A stretch of 64,000 bases of DNA from Pontibacter diazotrophicus (GCF_003367245.1 NZ_QRGR01000007.1:1-64000); one strand, 5' to 3'. Positions 43,535 to 53,010 are shown, counted from the stretch's first letter. Notes: generated by a model from the letters alone, not told the origin. Made by a program: numbers and translations.

Positions 43535-44998
43535 TTATGATGCAGGCTGGTTTTCCTCTTTCGGCCCCTGACCTGATGCACCACCCTTACGGTTCCGGTT
43601 TCGGTTGTTGCTTTTTCGCCTCTTGTCACCGCTTCCTTCGCCTGATACAGCTGCCTTGTCTCCTCCTTCGGGGCGAGGGCGAGGCGTATGGTTCGCAGCC
43701 TTTATCGGCCTGTTATTGCCTTCGTCTTGTCGCGGACCTGCTGGCTTACTGCCTCCCCTGTGGTGCTTGCTGCGGTGGTTTTTATCACTGCCTCCTGAAC
43801 CAGGGCGGTTTCCGCCTCTTTGGCGGGGGCTACCGGCATCATAGCGTTTGCCGGGGTCATAGGCCGGGCCGGGGCCGAAATCTTCCGGCAGTGGCAGCTT
43901 GGGCACTTCCCGCTCAATCAGGCGCTCCACTTTCTGCACGCGGTACATGTCTTTCTCGTTTACAAAGGTAATGGCCATGCCGGTAGAGGAGGCGCGGGCT
44001 GTGCGCCCCACACGGTGCACATAATCCTCAGCGTCCTGCGGCATGTCAAAATTTACCACGTGGCTCAGGCTGTCTATGTCGATGCCCCTGGAAAGGATGT
44101 CAGTGGCTACCACAATCTGGTACTGCTTGTTTTTGAAACCCTGCAGTGCCTTCTCACGCTCGTCCTGCGTCATATCTGACGAGATGCCCTCGGCGGTAAA
44201 GCCCATCTTCTGCAGCGAGCGCACAATCTGGTTTACATTTGACTTTCGGGAGGTGAAGATGATCATGCTCTGGACCTCCAACTCACGCAGCAGGTGCTCT
44301 AGCAGGGGCAGCTTCTGGTTATCGTAAGTCAGGTAGATACGCTGATCGATGCCCTCGGCCGGTTTGGCGACTGCCAGGTTTATCTCAGCGGGGTCTTTCA
44401 GAATCTGCTGTGCCAAATCCCGGATTTTACGGGGCATGGTGGCCGAGAAAAGAAGCGTCTGGCGCTGCTTTGGCAGCTGGCCAATTATCTTCAGGAGGTC
44501 GTCCATAAAGCCCATGTCCAGCATCTTGTCTGCCTCATCCAATACAAGGTGGTTCAACTGGTCCAGCTTTACGTAGCCCATGGCAAGGTGCGAGAGCAAA
44601 CGGCCAGGCGTGGCAATAATGATATCGGCACCAGTGGTGAGGGCACGCTTCTGCTGATCCCAGTCATCTCCTTTGTTGCCTCCGTAGATGGCAATGGAGC
44701 TTACTGAGGCAAAATAGCCGAAACCTTCCACCTGCTCATCTATCTGTTTAGCCAGCTCACGCGTTGGCACCAGAATCAGGGTGCTGGTATGGTCGTAGCT
44801 CTCATGGGAGATGCGATCGATAAGGGGGAGCAGGTAAGCCGCTGTCTTGCCGGTGCCCGTCTGGGCGCAGGCAATCATGTCTTTGCGGTCAAGTATAAGT
44901 GGAATAGCCTGTTCCTGCACGGGGGTGGGGCTATTATAGCCCATAGAATTAATGCCCGTTAGTACGTCGTCGTGTAGGTTAAATGAACTGAAATTCAA
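43535..44998 (-). CDS. DEAD-box RNA helicase, RhlE-like
   Basis: A 487-aa ATP-dependent RNA helicase. The Q motif is SPTPVQEQAIPLIL, then motif I AQTGTGKT, Ia PTRELAKQ, II DEAD, III SAT, V TDILSRGIDI and VI HRVGRTAR. The C-terminal 110 residues form a disordered basic tail rich in Gly, Arg, Asn and Lys (RQRGGNRPGSGGSDKNHRS), which usually binds RNA. Such enzymes assist ribosome assembly and RNA decay, often in the cold. The 5' side is a 390-base AT-rich region. Confidence 0.95.
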   Translation of the reverse strand: MNFSSFNLHDDVLTGINSMGYNSPTPVQEQAIPLILDRKDMIACAQTGTGKTAAYLLPLIDRISHESYDHTSTLILVPTRELAKQIDEQVEGFGYFASVSSIAIYGGNKGDDWDQQKRALTTGADIIIATPGRLLSHLAMGYVKLDQLNHLVLDEADKMLDMGFMDDLLKIIGQLPKQRQTLLFSATMPRKIRDLAQQILKDPAEINLAVAKPAEGIDQRIYLTYDNQKLPLLEHLLRELEVQSMIIFTSRKSNVNQIVRSLQKMGFTAEGISSDMTQDEREKALQGFKNKQYQIVVATDILSRGIDIDSLSHVVNFDMPQDAEDYVHRVGRTARASSTGMAITFVNEKDMYRVQKVERLIEREVPKLPLPEDFGPGPAYDPGKRYDAGSPRQRGGNRPGSGGSDKNHRSKHHRGGSKPAGPRQDEGNNRPIKAANHTPRPRPEGGDKAAVSGEGSGDKRRKSNNRNRNRKGGASGQGPKEENQPAS

Positions 44999-45391
44999 AA
45001 TATGGGTGTGTTATGTTTCATCTAATAACTCTTACACAAGTATTATGTAGAGTGTCTGCATGGTAAAGATAACATAAATAAAGAATTGTTGCTCTAAAGT
45101 AACATCGTAAACAATTTTTATCTAAAATATTTTAATTTGTTACATAGTATTATATTTGTATAAACTATAACATTTATATATAGTTTTCAAAATATTTAAA
45201 ACTTTAGTGCTGCTCCTGTGCCTGCTATATCAGGATGGGATTATGTAATATTAAATAATATTAATACTTATATATTATAATATTTATTTAAAAAGTTATA
45301 GATGCTGCAACCTTGTTTCGGAGCAGGCGTAAAACTTCATGTATTTTGAAAGCAATACCATCTAATTTAATATATCTTAATTTATATATTC
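44999..45391. other. AT-rich divergent intergenic region
   Basis: A 393-base region between the DEAD-box gene (-) and a small ORF (+), with long stretches of only A and T at about 45115-45300. It probably carries the promoters of both sides and a long helicase leader. I find no convincing ORF, no DnaA-box cluster and no clear hairpin. Confidence 0.5.
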
Positions 45392-45478
45392 ATGAAAAAG
45401 GTTATACAAGATTCCCCTAACTTCTTTTTGCTGTTAGGCGTGAACATCATCAATGCCATCTTTATGTTTATGTTATAA
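45392..45478 (+). CDS. 28-aa hydrophobic microprotein ORF
   Basis: A 28-codon ORF beginning MKKVIQDSPNFFLLLG. Residues 11-28 form one continuous hydrophobic segment long enough to span a membrane, after a short charged N-terminus. A rho-independent terminator follows 40 bases after the stop and yebC starts 168 bases after the stop. It is either a free-standing membrane microprotein gene or a leader for yebC. No repeat of one codon type points to attenuation. I do not recognise a family. Confidence 0.5.
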   Translation: MKKVIQDSPNFFLLLGVNIINAIFMFML

Positions 45479-45518
45479 GCAGCGCCTATACATAAACATA
45501 TACTACTATACTCCACTG

Positions 45519-45557
45519 AAAGAGCAGCCTTGCCACAGCGCAGGACTGCTCTTTTTT
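45519..45557 (+). terminator. Terminator between the microprotein ORF and yebC
   Basis: AAAGAGCAG (45519-45527) and CTGCTCTTT (45546-45554) form a 9-bp stem, extended by CCT/AGG inside, then more T. It should end the short upstream transcript. Confidence 0.85.
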
Positions 45558-45646
45558 ATGCATCCGAAGGAAAATATGCTTTACTTAGGCTTGTTGCCTG
45601 AAAAGGAGAATAGTAAGTTTCACTTATCTAAAATATACCTCAGTAC

Positions 45647-46399
45647 ATGGCAGGACATAATAAATGGTCGCAGATAAAGCGCAAGAAAGGCGCTCTGGAT
45701 GCTAAACGCTCCAAGATATTCACGAAACTGATCAAAGAGATAACGGTATCGGTGAAAGAAGGAGGTCCTGACCCTGATGCTAATCCGCGCCTGCGCCTGG
45801 CTATACAGCAGAGCAAGGCTGCCAATATGCCGAAAGACAATATAGAGCGCGCCATCTCAAAAGGGGAAGGCACAGACGGCGATTACAGTGAGGTGACGTA
45901 TGAAGGGTATGCTGTAAATGGCGTGGCTGTATTCATAGAATGCCTGACAGATAACATTAACCGTACGGTACAAAACCTGCGCACTATCTTTAACAAAGGG
46001 AATGGCAGCCTGGGTGTAAATGGCTCTGTTGAGTTTCTGTTTGACAGGAAAGGTGTTTTTGCAGCAAAACAAAATCCAGAGCAACCTGTGCAGGAGGAGG
46101 AACTGATGCTGGAACTGGCAGATGGCGGTGCCGAGGAAGTAGAGTTTGAGGAAGATTATATTACCGTATACTGTGCCATGGAAGATTTTGGGGCGATGCA
46201 GAAGAAAATAGAGGAGCTGAACCTGGACCTGGAAAGTGCCGAACTGCAGCGAATACCACAGACAACCGTAACCGTAGACGACCCCGAGGCGGTGCGCCAG
46301 ATACTGAAGTTACTGGATGCCCTCGAAGACGATGACGACGTGCAGAAAGTGTACCACAACCTCGAACTTAGCGATGAGGTGCTGGCCGAACTGGAGTAG
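45647..46399 (+). CDS. yebC: YebC/PmpR family protein
   Basis: A 250-aa protein starting MAGHNKWSQIKRKKGALDAKRSKIF, the family hallmark, with PRLRLAIQQSKAANMPKDNIERAI and a TACO1-like C-terminal domain. YebC proteins act on transcription in some bacteria, and YebC/TACO1 proteins ease translation through proline-rich stretches. The acidic C-terminus (EDDDDVQKVYHNLELSDEVLAELE) is normal. It is a single gene between two hairpin terminators. Confidence 0.95.
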   Translation: MAGHNKWSQIKRKKGALDAKRSKIFTKLIKEITVSVKEGGPDPDANPRLRLAIQQSKAANMPKDNIERAISKGEGTDGDYSEVTYEGYAVNGVAVFIECLTDNINRTVQNLRTIFNKGNGSLGVNGSVEFLFDRKGVFAAKQNPEQPVQEEELMLELADGGAEEVEFEEDYITVYCAMEDFGAMQKKIEELNLDLESAELQRIPQTTVTVDDPEAVRQILKLLDALEDDDDVQKVYHNLELSDEVLAELE

Positions 46400-46422
46400 G
46401 TTGTTGACATGATATTTATGAT

Positions 46423-46455
46423 AAGACGGAGACCTATGTGTTTCCGTCTTTTTAG
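46423..46455 (+). terminator. Terminator of yebC
   Basis: AAGACGGA (46423-46430) and TCCGTCTT (46443-46450) with a 12-base loop, followed by TTTAGTTTTA. Confidence 0.85.
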
Positions 46456-46632
46456 TTTTAGAGCCCTGTCAGTTAACATCAAAGCGGCTTAGCCACAGAT
46501 TGGCACTATCAACAACGCCCCTTAGATTGGGCCACCCTGTCTGTCTGGAACATAACAGATAAATTGTTAGGTTTGTGAATAGTGACAAATATATACCATT
46601 GGGCGAATGCCTGAGACATTAGCAGTGTAAAC

Positions 46633-47748
46633 ATGCAGAACCCAATTTTCAAAGATATGCTGGTGCTGGAGCTGGCAAGCGTGCTGGCAGGGCCAAGTGT
46701 GGGGCAGTTCTTTGCGGAGCTGGGGGCCAAAGTTATTAAAATAGAGAATGCTGCCACGCAGGGGGATGTAACACGCCGCTGGAAAGTCAGTAGTGAACCT
46801 GCCGACACAGATACACCTGCTTACTTCTGTGCAGTCAATTGGGGGAAGCAGTCATTGCCACTGGACCTGACGTGCCAGGATGACCTAAGGCAACTTTATA
46901 AGCTTGTAGAGCAGGCTGATGTTGTGATTGCCAGCTACAAACCCGGGGACGCCGAAAAGCTGAAGGTAGATTATAGCGTACTTAGCAGCATAAACCCGCG
47001 CGTGATCTACGGCCATATCACGGGTTATGGACCGGACGATGAACGGGCAGGCTACGATGCCGTGGTACAGGCCGAGAGTGGCTTCATGTACCTGAATGGG
47101 GAACCTGACGGAGCACCCACTAAAATGCCGGTTGCGCTGATGGACATCCTCACGGCGCACCAGCTGAAGGAGGGACTGCTGGTGGCGCTGCTGCAACGTG
47201 AGCGAAGCGGAAAGGGGCAGTTGGTGCAGGTGTCGTTGCTGGAGGCGGCGGTGTCGGCGCTGGCAAATCAGGCCACAGGCTTTCTGGTAGCTGGGCACAA
47301 CCCGCAGCGCCTGGGCTCAGAGCACCCCAGCATTGTGCCTTACGGCAGTGCCTATACCACCAAAGAAGGAAGACAACTGGTGCTGGCTATCGGCGACGAC
47401 CGGCAGTTCAGAAAGCTGTGTGCGGTGCTTGACGCACCGGAAATTGCCGATAACCCGAAGTACAGCACCAACTACAATCGGGTGCAGCATCGTAACGAAA
47501 TAAACGAACTGCTGCGTAGTCTGATATTGGAGCAGGAGCGGGAGCCCTTGCTCCAAAAGCTTCATCAGCAACACGTGCCGGCAGGCGCTGTAAACACCAT
47601 TCCCGAAGTATTTGAGTTACCACAGGCACAGCACATGCTGTTGCATCATCCGGAGGTGAAGCCGGGAATACGGCAGGTGGCCTTTCAAATGGCAGGCCAG
47701 GACCGAAGAGAAATCACGCCACCGCCAGGTTACGGAGGGAAAACGTAA
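46633..47748 (+). CDS. Class III CoA transferase (CaiB/BaiF family)
   Basis: A 371-aa enzyme with the family start LVLELASVLAGPSVGQFFAELGAKVIKIE, and NWGKQSLPLDL for CoA binding. The catalytic Asp is residue 171 (PVALMDILTAHQLKEG), matching Asp169 of formyl-CoA transferase. The substrate pair cannot be read from sequence. It is isolated between two short spacers, so context does not help. Confidence 0.92.
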   Translation: MQNPIFKDMLVLELASVLAGPSVGQFFAELGAKVIKIENAATQGDVTRRWKVSSEPADTDTPAYFCAVNWGKQSLPLDLTCQDDLRQLYKLVEQADVVIASYKPGDAEKLKVDYSVLSSINPRVIYGHITGYGPDDERAGYDAVVQAESGFMYLNGEPDGAPTKMPVALMDILTAHQLKEGLLVALLQRERSGKGQLVQVSLLEAAVSALANQATGFLVAGHNPQRLGSEHPSIVPYGSAYTTKEGRQLVLAIGDDRQFRKLCAVLDAPEIADNPKYSTNYNRVQHRNEINELLRSLILEQEREPLLQKLHQQHVPAGAVNTIPEVFELPQAQHMLLHHPEVKPGIRQVAFQMAGQDRREITPPPGYGGKT

Positions 47749-47895
47749 GAAGTTGGCAGGCTTCAAGGAGAGGGGTATTATTTTACTTGTGTTACTTACT
47801 GGTTGCCAACTGTTCTGGGGAGTACTTAAACAAAGTACCTGTTTCAGGTGTAAATTATAGCGATCAACACGTTATTGAATACCGTATAATGGATT

Positions 47896-48576
47896 ATGGA
47901 AGATAAATTAGATGACATTATAAATGGCCTGCATCAGAAGTCCAAGACAAAGCAGGCTATTTACCGCAATACCAAAGAGACGTTCAACCGCATGAAGGAG
48001 ATTTCGCAGGAACTGGTTGCGGAGCTGACAGAGCGGATTACCAGATTAGATGGCGATGTGCTTATTGAATATAAAAATGTAGGAGAACATGAGTTTCAAG
48101 TAAAATTCTCCGGTGATCTGCTTGTATTCGTGATGCATTCCAACATTATCACGTTCCCGGATGATTATGAAATTATGCGGAGTAACTATGTGGAGGAAGA
48201 CTTCCGTCGCAGGTTCTTCGGGCATATTATGGCTTATAATTTTATGGCTGATACCATCAAGTATAACCGGTTAGATGATCCTGGTTACCTTGTTGGGCGC
48301 ATGCTCATTAATATAGACAAGCACTTCTGTATAGAGGGAGTGAGACAACTGGACCTGCCGAAAGAAAAGATTTTGAATATGGAAGAAAACAGGATCAGCG
48401 ATAAGGCACTGCGTACTATAGTGGAAAGCGCGATGATTGCAGCCGTAAACAATGACCTGATGGGGCAGGACGTAAGCGATATTGAACGCACCACGCTGAA
48501 GCAGAAACTTGAAAACTCGCAGCTGACGAAGCCACGCAAGCTCGGTTTCCAAATCAGTCACGAGCTGACGCATTAA
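47896..48576 (+). CDS. Conserved-looking cytosolic protein of unknown function
   Basis: A 226-aa protein without signal peptide or membrane helix. The N-terminal 50 residues look helical and coiled-coil-like (LHQKSKTKQAIYRNTKETFNRMKEI). A mixed domain follows (VLIEYKNVGEHEFQVKFSGDLLVF, then FFGHIMAYNFMADTIKYNR) and a helical C-terminus. I recognise no family. A very strong terminator directly after it suggests a well-expressed single gene. Confidence 0.75.
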   Translation: MEDKLDDIINGLHQKSKTKQAIYRNTKETFNRMKEISQELVAELTERITRLDGDVLIEYKNVGEHEFQVKFSGDLLVFVMHSNIITFPDDYEIMRSNYVEEDFRRRFFGHIMAYNFMADTIKYNRLDDPGYLVGRMLINIDKHFCIEGVRQLDLPKEKILNMEENRISDKALRTIVESAMIAAVNNDLMGQDVSDIERTTLKQKLENSQLTKPRKLGFQISHELTH

Positions 48577-48586
48577 GCAAAGCAGC

Positions 48587-48630
48587 TATAAGAAAGCGCC
48601 TGGGCTATTTAGCCCAGGCGCTTTCTTATA
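48587..48630. terminator. Very strong hairpin after the unknown gene
   Basis: A perfect 20-bp stem (48587-48606 with 48611-48630) with loop ATTT. It lies between the + strand unknown gene and the end of the ABC-F gene (-, 138 bases away). Confidence 0.85.
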
Positions 48631-48768
48631 GACAACAGACAAACTGTTGCCTTCGTTCTGACAAAGCTGTGGCAGCTGCTCTATTTGCTAAATCCGTACA
48701 TGAAATGGCATGGGCAGAGAGTGTTTATCCCTTCTTAGATGCAGTACTGAATAATGTAGCCTGCTAAA

Positions 48769-50655
48769 CTACATCAGTTCAGACAGCTCCAGCCAGCGGA
48801 ATTCTTTCTCCTCCAAGGTATCGTTAATACTCTCCAGCTCGGTGGCCCAGGCGGTAAGCTGCTCATGGTCGGTAGTGGTGCCAGCGGTCATGGTCTCTGT
48901 TAGTTCAGCTTTTCGGCTCTCCAGCTTCGCAATATCCTTTTCCAGCTGCTCATACTCCTTTTGCTCTGCATAAGAGGCTTTGCGTTTGTTGTTGTTGGCT
49001 GTCTCTTCTTTTTTTGCTGCCGGTGTTGCCACTGCAGGCGCGGCAGCGGCTTGTTTGGCCTCTTCCCGTTCCTGCTCTTTCTGCCATTCACGGTAGTCGG
49101 TGTAGTTGCCCGGGAAGTTGCGGATCTCGCCTTCGCCTTCAAAAACAAAGAGGTGCTCCACCAGCCGGTCCATAAAGTAGCGGTCGTGGCTCACAATAAG
49201 CAGGCAGCCCCCGAAATTGAGGAGGAAATCTTCCAGAATATTCAGCGTGATGATATCCAGGTCGTTGGTCGGCTCATCGAGAATGAGGAAGTTCGGGTTC
49301 TTGATGAGTACGCGTAACAACTGCAAACGGCGTTTCTCGCCTCCGCTCAGTTTGCTTACAAAGGTATACTGCTGTGCCGGAGGAAACTGGAAGTGTTGCA
49401 GAAACTGGCTGGCTGTAATCACCTCGCCATTGGCCATTTCCACAACCTCAGCAATGTCTTTTACAATATCAATCACACGCTGATCTTCCCTGAACGTGAG
49501 TTCATCCTGCGTATAATAACCGAAAACAGTGGTTTGACCAGGGTCTATGTATCCGGAATCCGGCTGTAGCTTACCTGTCAACATATTCAGGAATGTCGAT
49601 TTGCCGGCTCCGTTCGGGCCAACAACGCCTATTCTGTCTTTCTTCTTGAATACATAGGTAAAGTCGTCCACAATCTTCTTTTCACCGAAAGACTTAGAAA
49701 TGTGCTCTACCTCGATGATTTTGCCGCCCTGCCGCGTGGTTTTAACAGATAGCTCCAGTTGCGGACCAGATGTTTTCTTTGCTGCCTTTTCCTTTAGTTC
49801 CTCGAAGGCGTCCACTCTGTATTTCGCTTTGGTGCCACGTGCCTTCGGCATGCGCCGGATCCACTCCAGTTCTTTGCGCATCAGGTTGCGGGCCTTCTCT
49901 GTCTCGGCTACGGCAGCCTCCTCGCGTTCCGCCTTCTTTTCAATAAAATAGCTGTAATTGCCTTTGTAGGTATAAATTTCGCCGTTGTCGAGTTCCGCAA
50001 TTTCATTGGCTACTTTATCCAGGAAATAGCGGTCGTGGGTCACCATCAGCAGTGTGGTGTTCTGTGTCGACAGCATTCCTTCGAGCCACTCAATGGTATC
50101 GAGGTCCAGGTGGTTGGTTGGCTCGTCCATAATTAGCAGATCGGGTTCCTCTATCAGTACACGGGCCATGGCCACACGCTTGCGTTGCCCCCCCGATAGG
50201 TTTTTGATGACCGCATCCAGGTTGTTGATGCCCAGCTTCGAAAGTACCTGCTTTACCTTTACTTCAAAGTCCCAGGCCTGCAACTCATCCATGCGCTCCA
50301 TCAACTCCTGCATCTTTTCGCCGGTGGTGTCTGGGTTTGCCATAGCGGCTTCATAGTCCCGAATAAGGTCCAGCGTCTCGTTCTGGCCGGAAAAAATATT
50401 CTGGTGTACCGTCAGTTCCTCATCGAACGCAGGATTCTGTCCTAAGTAGCCGATAGTGACCTCTTTTCGCACGCTCACACTTCCTTCATCAGGAGGCAGA
50501 TGACCAGCCAGTACGTTCAATAAAGTAGTTTTGCCGGAGCCATTCACACCCACTAAAACGATGCGCTGGCCCTGGCTGATGCCGAAGTTCAGGTTCTTGA
50601 AAAGCCAGCGTTCGCTGAAGCTTTTGGATATATTGTCTGCTGATAGGTAATTCAT
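48769..50655 (-). CDS. ABC-F family ATPase, Uup-like
   Basis: A 628-aa soluble protein with two ABC cassettes and no membrane domain. The first has Walker A GVNGSGKTT, signature LSGGQRKRVAMARVL and Walker B LLIMDEPTNHLDL; the second has GPNGAGKST, LSGGEKRRLQLLRVL and LILDEPTNDLDI. A charged linker with EWIRRMPKARGTKAKYRVDAF lies between them. The C-terminus (about 550-628) is a coiled coil, as in Uup. ABC-F proteins work at the ribosome E site or in DNA branch handling; Uup-type is the best fit here. Confidence 0.94.
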   Translation of the reverse strand: MNYLSADNISKSFSERWLFKNLNFGISQGQRIVLVGVNGSGKTTLLNVLAGHLPPDEGSVSVRKEVTIGYLGQNPAFDEELTVHQNIFSGQNETLDLIRDYEAAMANPDTTGEKMQELMERMDELQAWDFEVKVKQVLSKLGINNLDAVIKNLSGGQRKRVAMARVLIEEPDLLIMDEPTNHLDLDTIEWLEGMLSTQNTTLLMVTHDRYFLDKVANEIAELDNGEIYTYKGNYSYFIEKKAEREEAAVAETEKARNLMRKELEWIRRMPKARGTKAKYRVDAFEELKEKAAKKTSGPQLELSVKTTRQGGKIIEVEHISKSFGEKKIVDDFTYVFKKKDRIGVVGPNGAGKSTFLNMLTGKLQPDSGYIDPGQTTVFGYYTQDELTFREDQRVIDIVKDIAEVVEMANGEVITASQFLQHFQFPPAQQYTFVSKLSGGEKRRLQLLRVLIKNPNFLILDEPTNDLDIITLNILEDFLLNFGGCLLIVSHDRYFMDRLVEHLFVFEGEGEIRNFPGNYTDYREWQKEQEREEAKQAAAAPAVATPAAKKEETANNNKRKASYAEQKEYEQLEKDIAKLESRKAELTETMTAGTTTDHEQLTAWATELESINDTLEEKEFRWLELSELM

Positions 50656-50701
50656 ACTGCAAATTTAGCTATTTATCTGCACAGGTGCAGGCAAAATAAA
50701 A

Positions 50702-50727
50702 CAGGCCAGCCATTTGGCCAGCCTGCT
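50702..50727 (-). terminator. Terminator of the SPW gene
   Basis: On the - strand CAGGCTGGCC and GGCTGGCCTG enclose AAAT and pair over 10 bp, two of them G-U. The G-U pairs exist only in the - strand RNA, followed by TTTTATTTTG, so the direction is clear. Confidence 0.75.
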
Positions 50728-50750
50728 TCTATAATAGAGTTTTTTGCTAA

Positions 50751-51140
50751 TTAACGTGCTCTTTCTTCCTGCGCATGCTCTCTTCTATATGATTCGCTCG
50801 GTATACGGTGTGTGGTAAGTGAAGCCAGAATAGCGAATATACCGAAAATCAAATGCGGCGTGTATACTGCATCAGCAAACCCAAACATCCATGGTGTTAG
50901 CGCTAATATAACACCAGCACCGAAGTCAAGCATCAGGTGGGTTTGCATTGGTATCTTCTTTATGATACCTACCTCGTAATCGGTCATTACAGTTAGCGCT
51001 GTAAGTGCTATACCTATTACCACAGCCGTCCATGTAGCGTAGCTAACATCGCTGAAGCCGAATAACCATGGTGATATAATTAGTAATGGTCCGTAAATAT
51101 AGTCTAATATCCCGTGAAAACGGGTTGGAATAAATCTCAT
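50751..51140 (-). CDS. SPW-repeat membrane protein
   Basis: A 129-aa protein with four membrane helices arranged as two repeats. Each repeat carries the SPW-type motif: IISPWLFGFSDVSYATW in the first and ALTPWMFGFADAVYTPH in the second. It starts RFIPTRFHGILDYIYG, typical of this family. Function is unknown; homologues are common in Bacteroidota and Alphaproteobacteria. It lies 94 bases downstream of the RDD gene on the same strand. Confidence 0.88.
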   Translation of the reverse strand: MRFIPTRFHGILDYIYGPLLIISPWLFGFSDVSYATWTAVVIGIALTALTVMTDYEVGIIKKIPMQTHLMLDFGAGVILALTPWMFGFADAVYTPHLIFGIFAILASLTTHRIPSESYRREHAQEERAR

Positions 51141-51234
51141 AATAATCCTCCTTTCAGTTTGTTACAATACACGTTTATACGATTAACTGAAAAAAGGGAG
51201 ACAAAAGAATGCAATTTTTTTGGTGAATGGATGG

Positions 51235-51735
51235 TTAGTCTGTCACAACTACTGTGCGCGAAAGGTAATCGTGCAGTGTTTGCTTGCGGCGCGTAGAAAG
51301 CAACAGCAGGAAACCCAGGCACAGCGGTATAATAGAGAGAAATTTAGAGAAATAGCGAAGGTTTGCCCTTGCAAAACTGATGCGCTTCCCCCGTAAGTCG
51401 GTTACCCGCAGCCCCAGGGTATATTTGCCGATGGTGGCCTGTTTAAGCGAAGAATGCAATACCGTAAAATAAAGCCAGTGCATGACCAGGAAGTACGGGT
51501 TAAGGAACAGGAGCTTACTTAAATCAAACAACTCCTCCAGGCTTACCCCATTCTGAAAGATATCCTGCCAGGTATATGCCTGTTGTGGAGCGTCACTAAT
51601 GCCATAGAGCACAAAAGAGTAAGAAAATACAAGGAGTGTGGTATCCACCAGAAAAGCTATGAGGCGTGCAGTTAAGTTGCCATATAAAGCAGCTTTTTTT
51701 ACTGTAGGTGCTGGTAGCGTAAAAGTTCTCTGCAT
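51235..51735 (-). CDS. RDD family membrane protein
   Basis: A 166-aa protein with three or four membrane helices. The RDD-type motif is in GNLTARLIAFLVDTTLL (Arg and Asp), followed later by SLKQATIGKYTLGLRVTDLRGKRISFARANLRYFSKFLS and LHDYLSRTVVV, all usual for the family. Some RDD proteins act as sodium/proton antiporters; most are uncharacterised. Confidence 0.87.
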   Translation of the reverse strand: MQRTFTLPAPTVKKAALYGNLTARLIAFLVDTTLLVFSYSFVLYGISDAPQQAYTWQDIFQNGVSLEELFDLSKLLFLNPYFLVMHWLYFTVLHSSLKQATIGKYTLGLRVTDLRGKRISFARANLRYFSKFLSIIPLCLGFLLLLSTRRKQTLHDYLSRTVVVTD

Positions 51736-52052
51736 AACAATGTTTGTGTTTTCTTCGTCAGGCTGCCTTGCTTTCTACTCTTTATTTCTTCATCAAATGA
51801 TATCCCTCTGAACCAATTCCTTTGAACAAGTCTGTTGTTGAGGTTATTCAATTCTAAATTAGAGTTATTGTTTTAAAGCAACAAATATTTAAACATAATT
51901 AATTTCGCTGCTGGTGGTGTGGTACCTATGGTTTTTATAGTTTAATTTTTCTGATGAGGAATGGATTTCCAGTAAAGGGCGGAAAGTAGGAAACTAACCT
52001 ATTTTGATAAGCTAAGTGGCTTTTGCTGGCTTTTTATTTAAATTCGCTCTCT
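51736..52052. other. Divergent spacer between RDD and murI genes
   Basis: A 317-base region with AT-rich parts. No ORF, RNA gene, hairpin or full promoter match was found. It must hold the promoters of both flanking genes. Confidence 0.4.
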
Positions 52053-52868
52053 ATGGTTCAGGATAAAAAAGAGAGGCCCATCGGCATTTTTGATAGCGGC
52101 ATTGGCGGACTGACAGTTGCGCAGGCCATCATCAACGTATTACCGAACGAGCGCCTGATATACTTCGGCGACACCGCCCATTTGCCTTATGGTGACAAGT
52201 CTACAGCCGCTATACAGTCGTATGCCGTTAAAATCTGTGATTTGCTCATAAAACAGCACTGCAAGCTCATTCTGATTGCCTGTAACTCGGCCTCGGCAGC
52301 AGCCTATGAACTGGTGAAGGAGTATGTTGGGAGCAAAGCAAAGGTGCTGAATGTTATCGACCCTATTGTGCAGCACATAGGGCATACATACCCCAACAAA
52401 ACAATTGGCCTGATTGGCACCAAACAAACGGTAAACTCTAATGTGTACCGTAAAAAGGTGGATGAATTGGATTCGGCTATCAATCTGAAGTCGCATGCGA
52501 CGCCTTTACTGGCAGCTATGATAGAGGAGGGTTTTTTCAATGATTCTATATCGGAGAGTGTCATCCATACCTACTTGTCTGATCCGGACCTGCAGGGCAT
52601 CGAGGCGCTCATACTTGGGTGCACGCATTACCCGCTCATCAAGAAGCAGATTGAAAACTTCTATGAAGGAGAGGTAGATGTGCTGGACGCCAGCCAGATT
52701 GTGGCGCAGCATGTGAAGGCTTACCTGGAGCAGCATGGCATGGCCTCGGATAAACTGGTGGGAGACCATAAGTTCTACGTGTCCGACTTTACCCGTTCTT
52801 TTGAGGAAAGCACCCGCATTTTCTTTAAGCGCCAGGTACACCTGGAGCATTATCCGCTGTGGGAGTGA
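52053..52868 (+). CDS. murI: Glutamate racemase
   Basis: About 271 aa from the ATG at 52053 (MVQDKKERPIGIFDSGIGG); an upstream start would add ten residues and is less likely. It makes D-glutamate for peptidoglycan. The first catalytic Cys is in ILIACNSASAAAY and the second in ALILGCTHYPLIKKQ; the substrate-binding FDSGIGGLTVA and FGDTAHLPYG are also present. Confidence 0.96.
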   Translation: MVQDKKERPIGIFDSGIGGLTVAQAIINVLPNERLIYFGDTAHLPYGDKSTAAIQSYAVKICDLLIKQHCKLILIACNSASAAAYELVKEYVGSKAKVLNVIDPIVQHIGHTYPNKTIGLIGTKQTVNSNVYRKKVDELDSAINLKSHATPLLAAMIEEGFFNDSISESVIHTYLSDPDLQGIEALILGCTHYPLIKKQIENFYEGEVDVLDASQIVAQHVKAYLEQHGMASDKLVGDHKFYVSDFTRSFEESTRIFFKRQVHLEHYPLWE

Positions 52869-53010
52869 GGGTTATCCGGTTGATAGCGTCTGAAACCTGA
52901 TTAAAATTGGGGAGAACTGGTGAAAATCAGTAATATTTCCTCTCAAGCTTTACAACTACGCCATCGTTTCCGTAGAAAAGAATACCTTAAACCACACCCG
53001 AGTATAACAG

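Noticed and set aside
43420..43971. 183-aa + strand frame opposite the helicase tail
   Set aside because: It lies antisense to the Gly/Arg-rich helicase C-terminus, crosses the helicase terminator, and has Cys-rich low-complexity translation without family features.
44999..45391. Replication origin in the AT-rich spacer
   Set aside because: No cluster of DnaA boxes and no dnaA, gidA or rpmH neighbour. A single TTATCCACA at about 9162 is inside a coding region and isolated.
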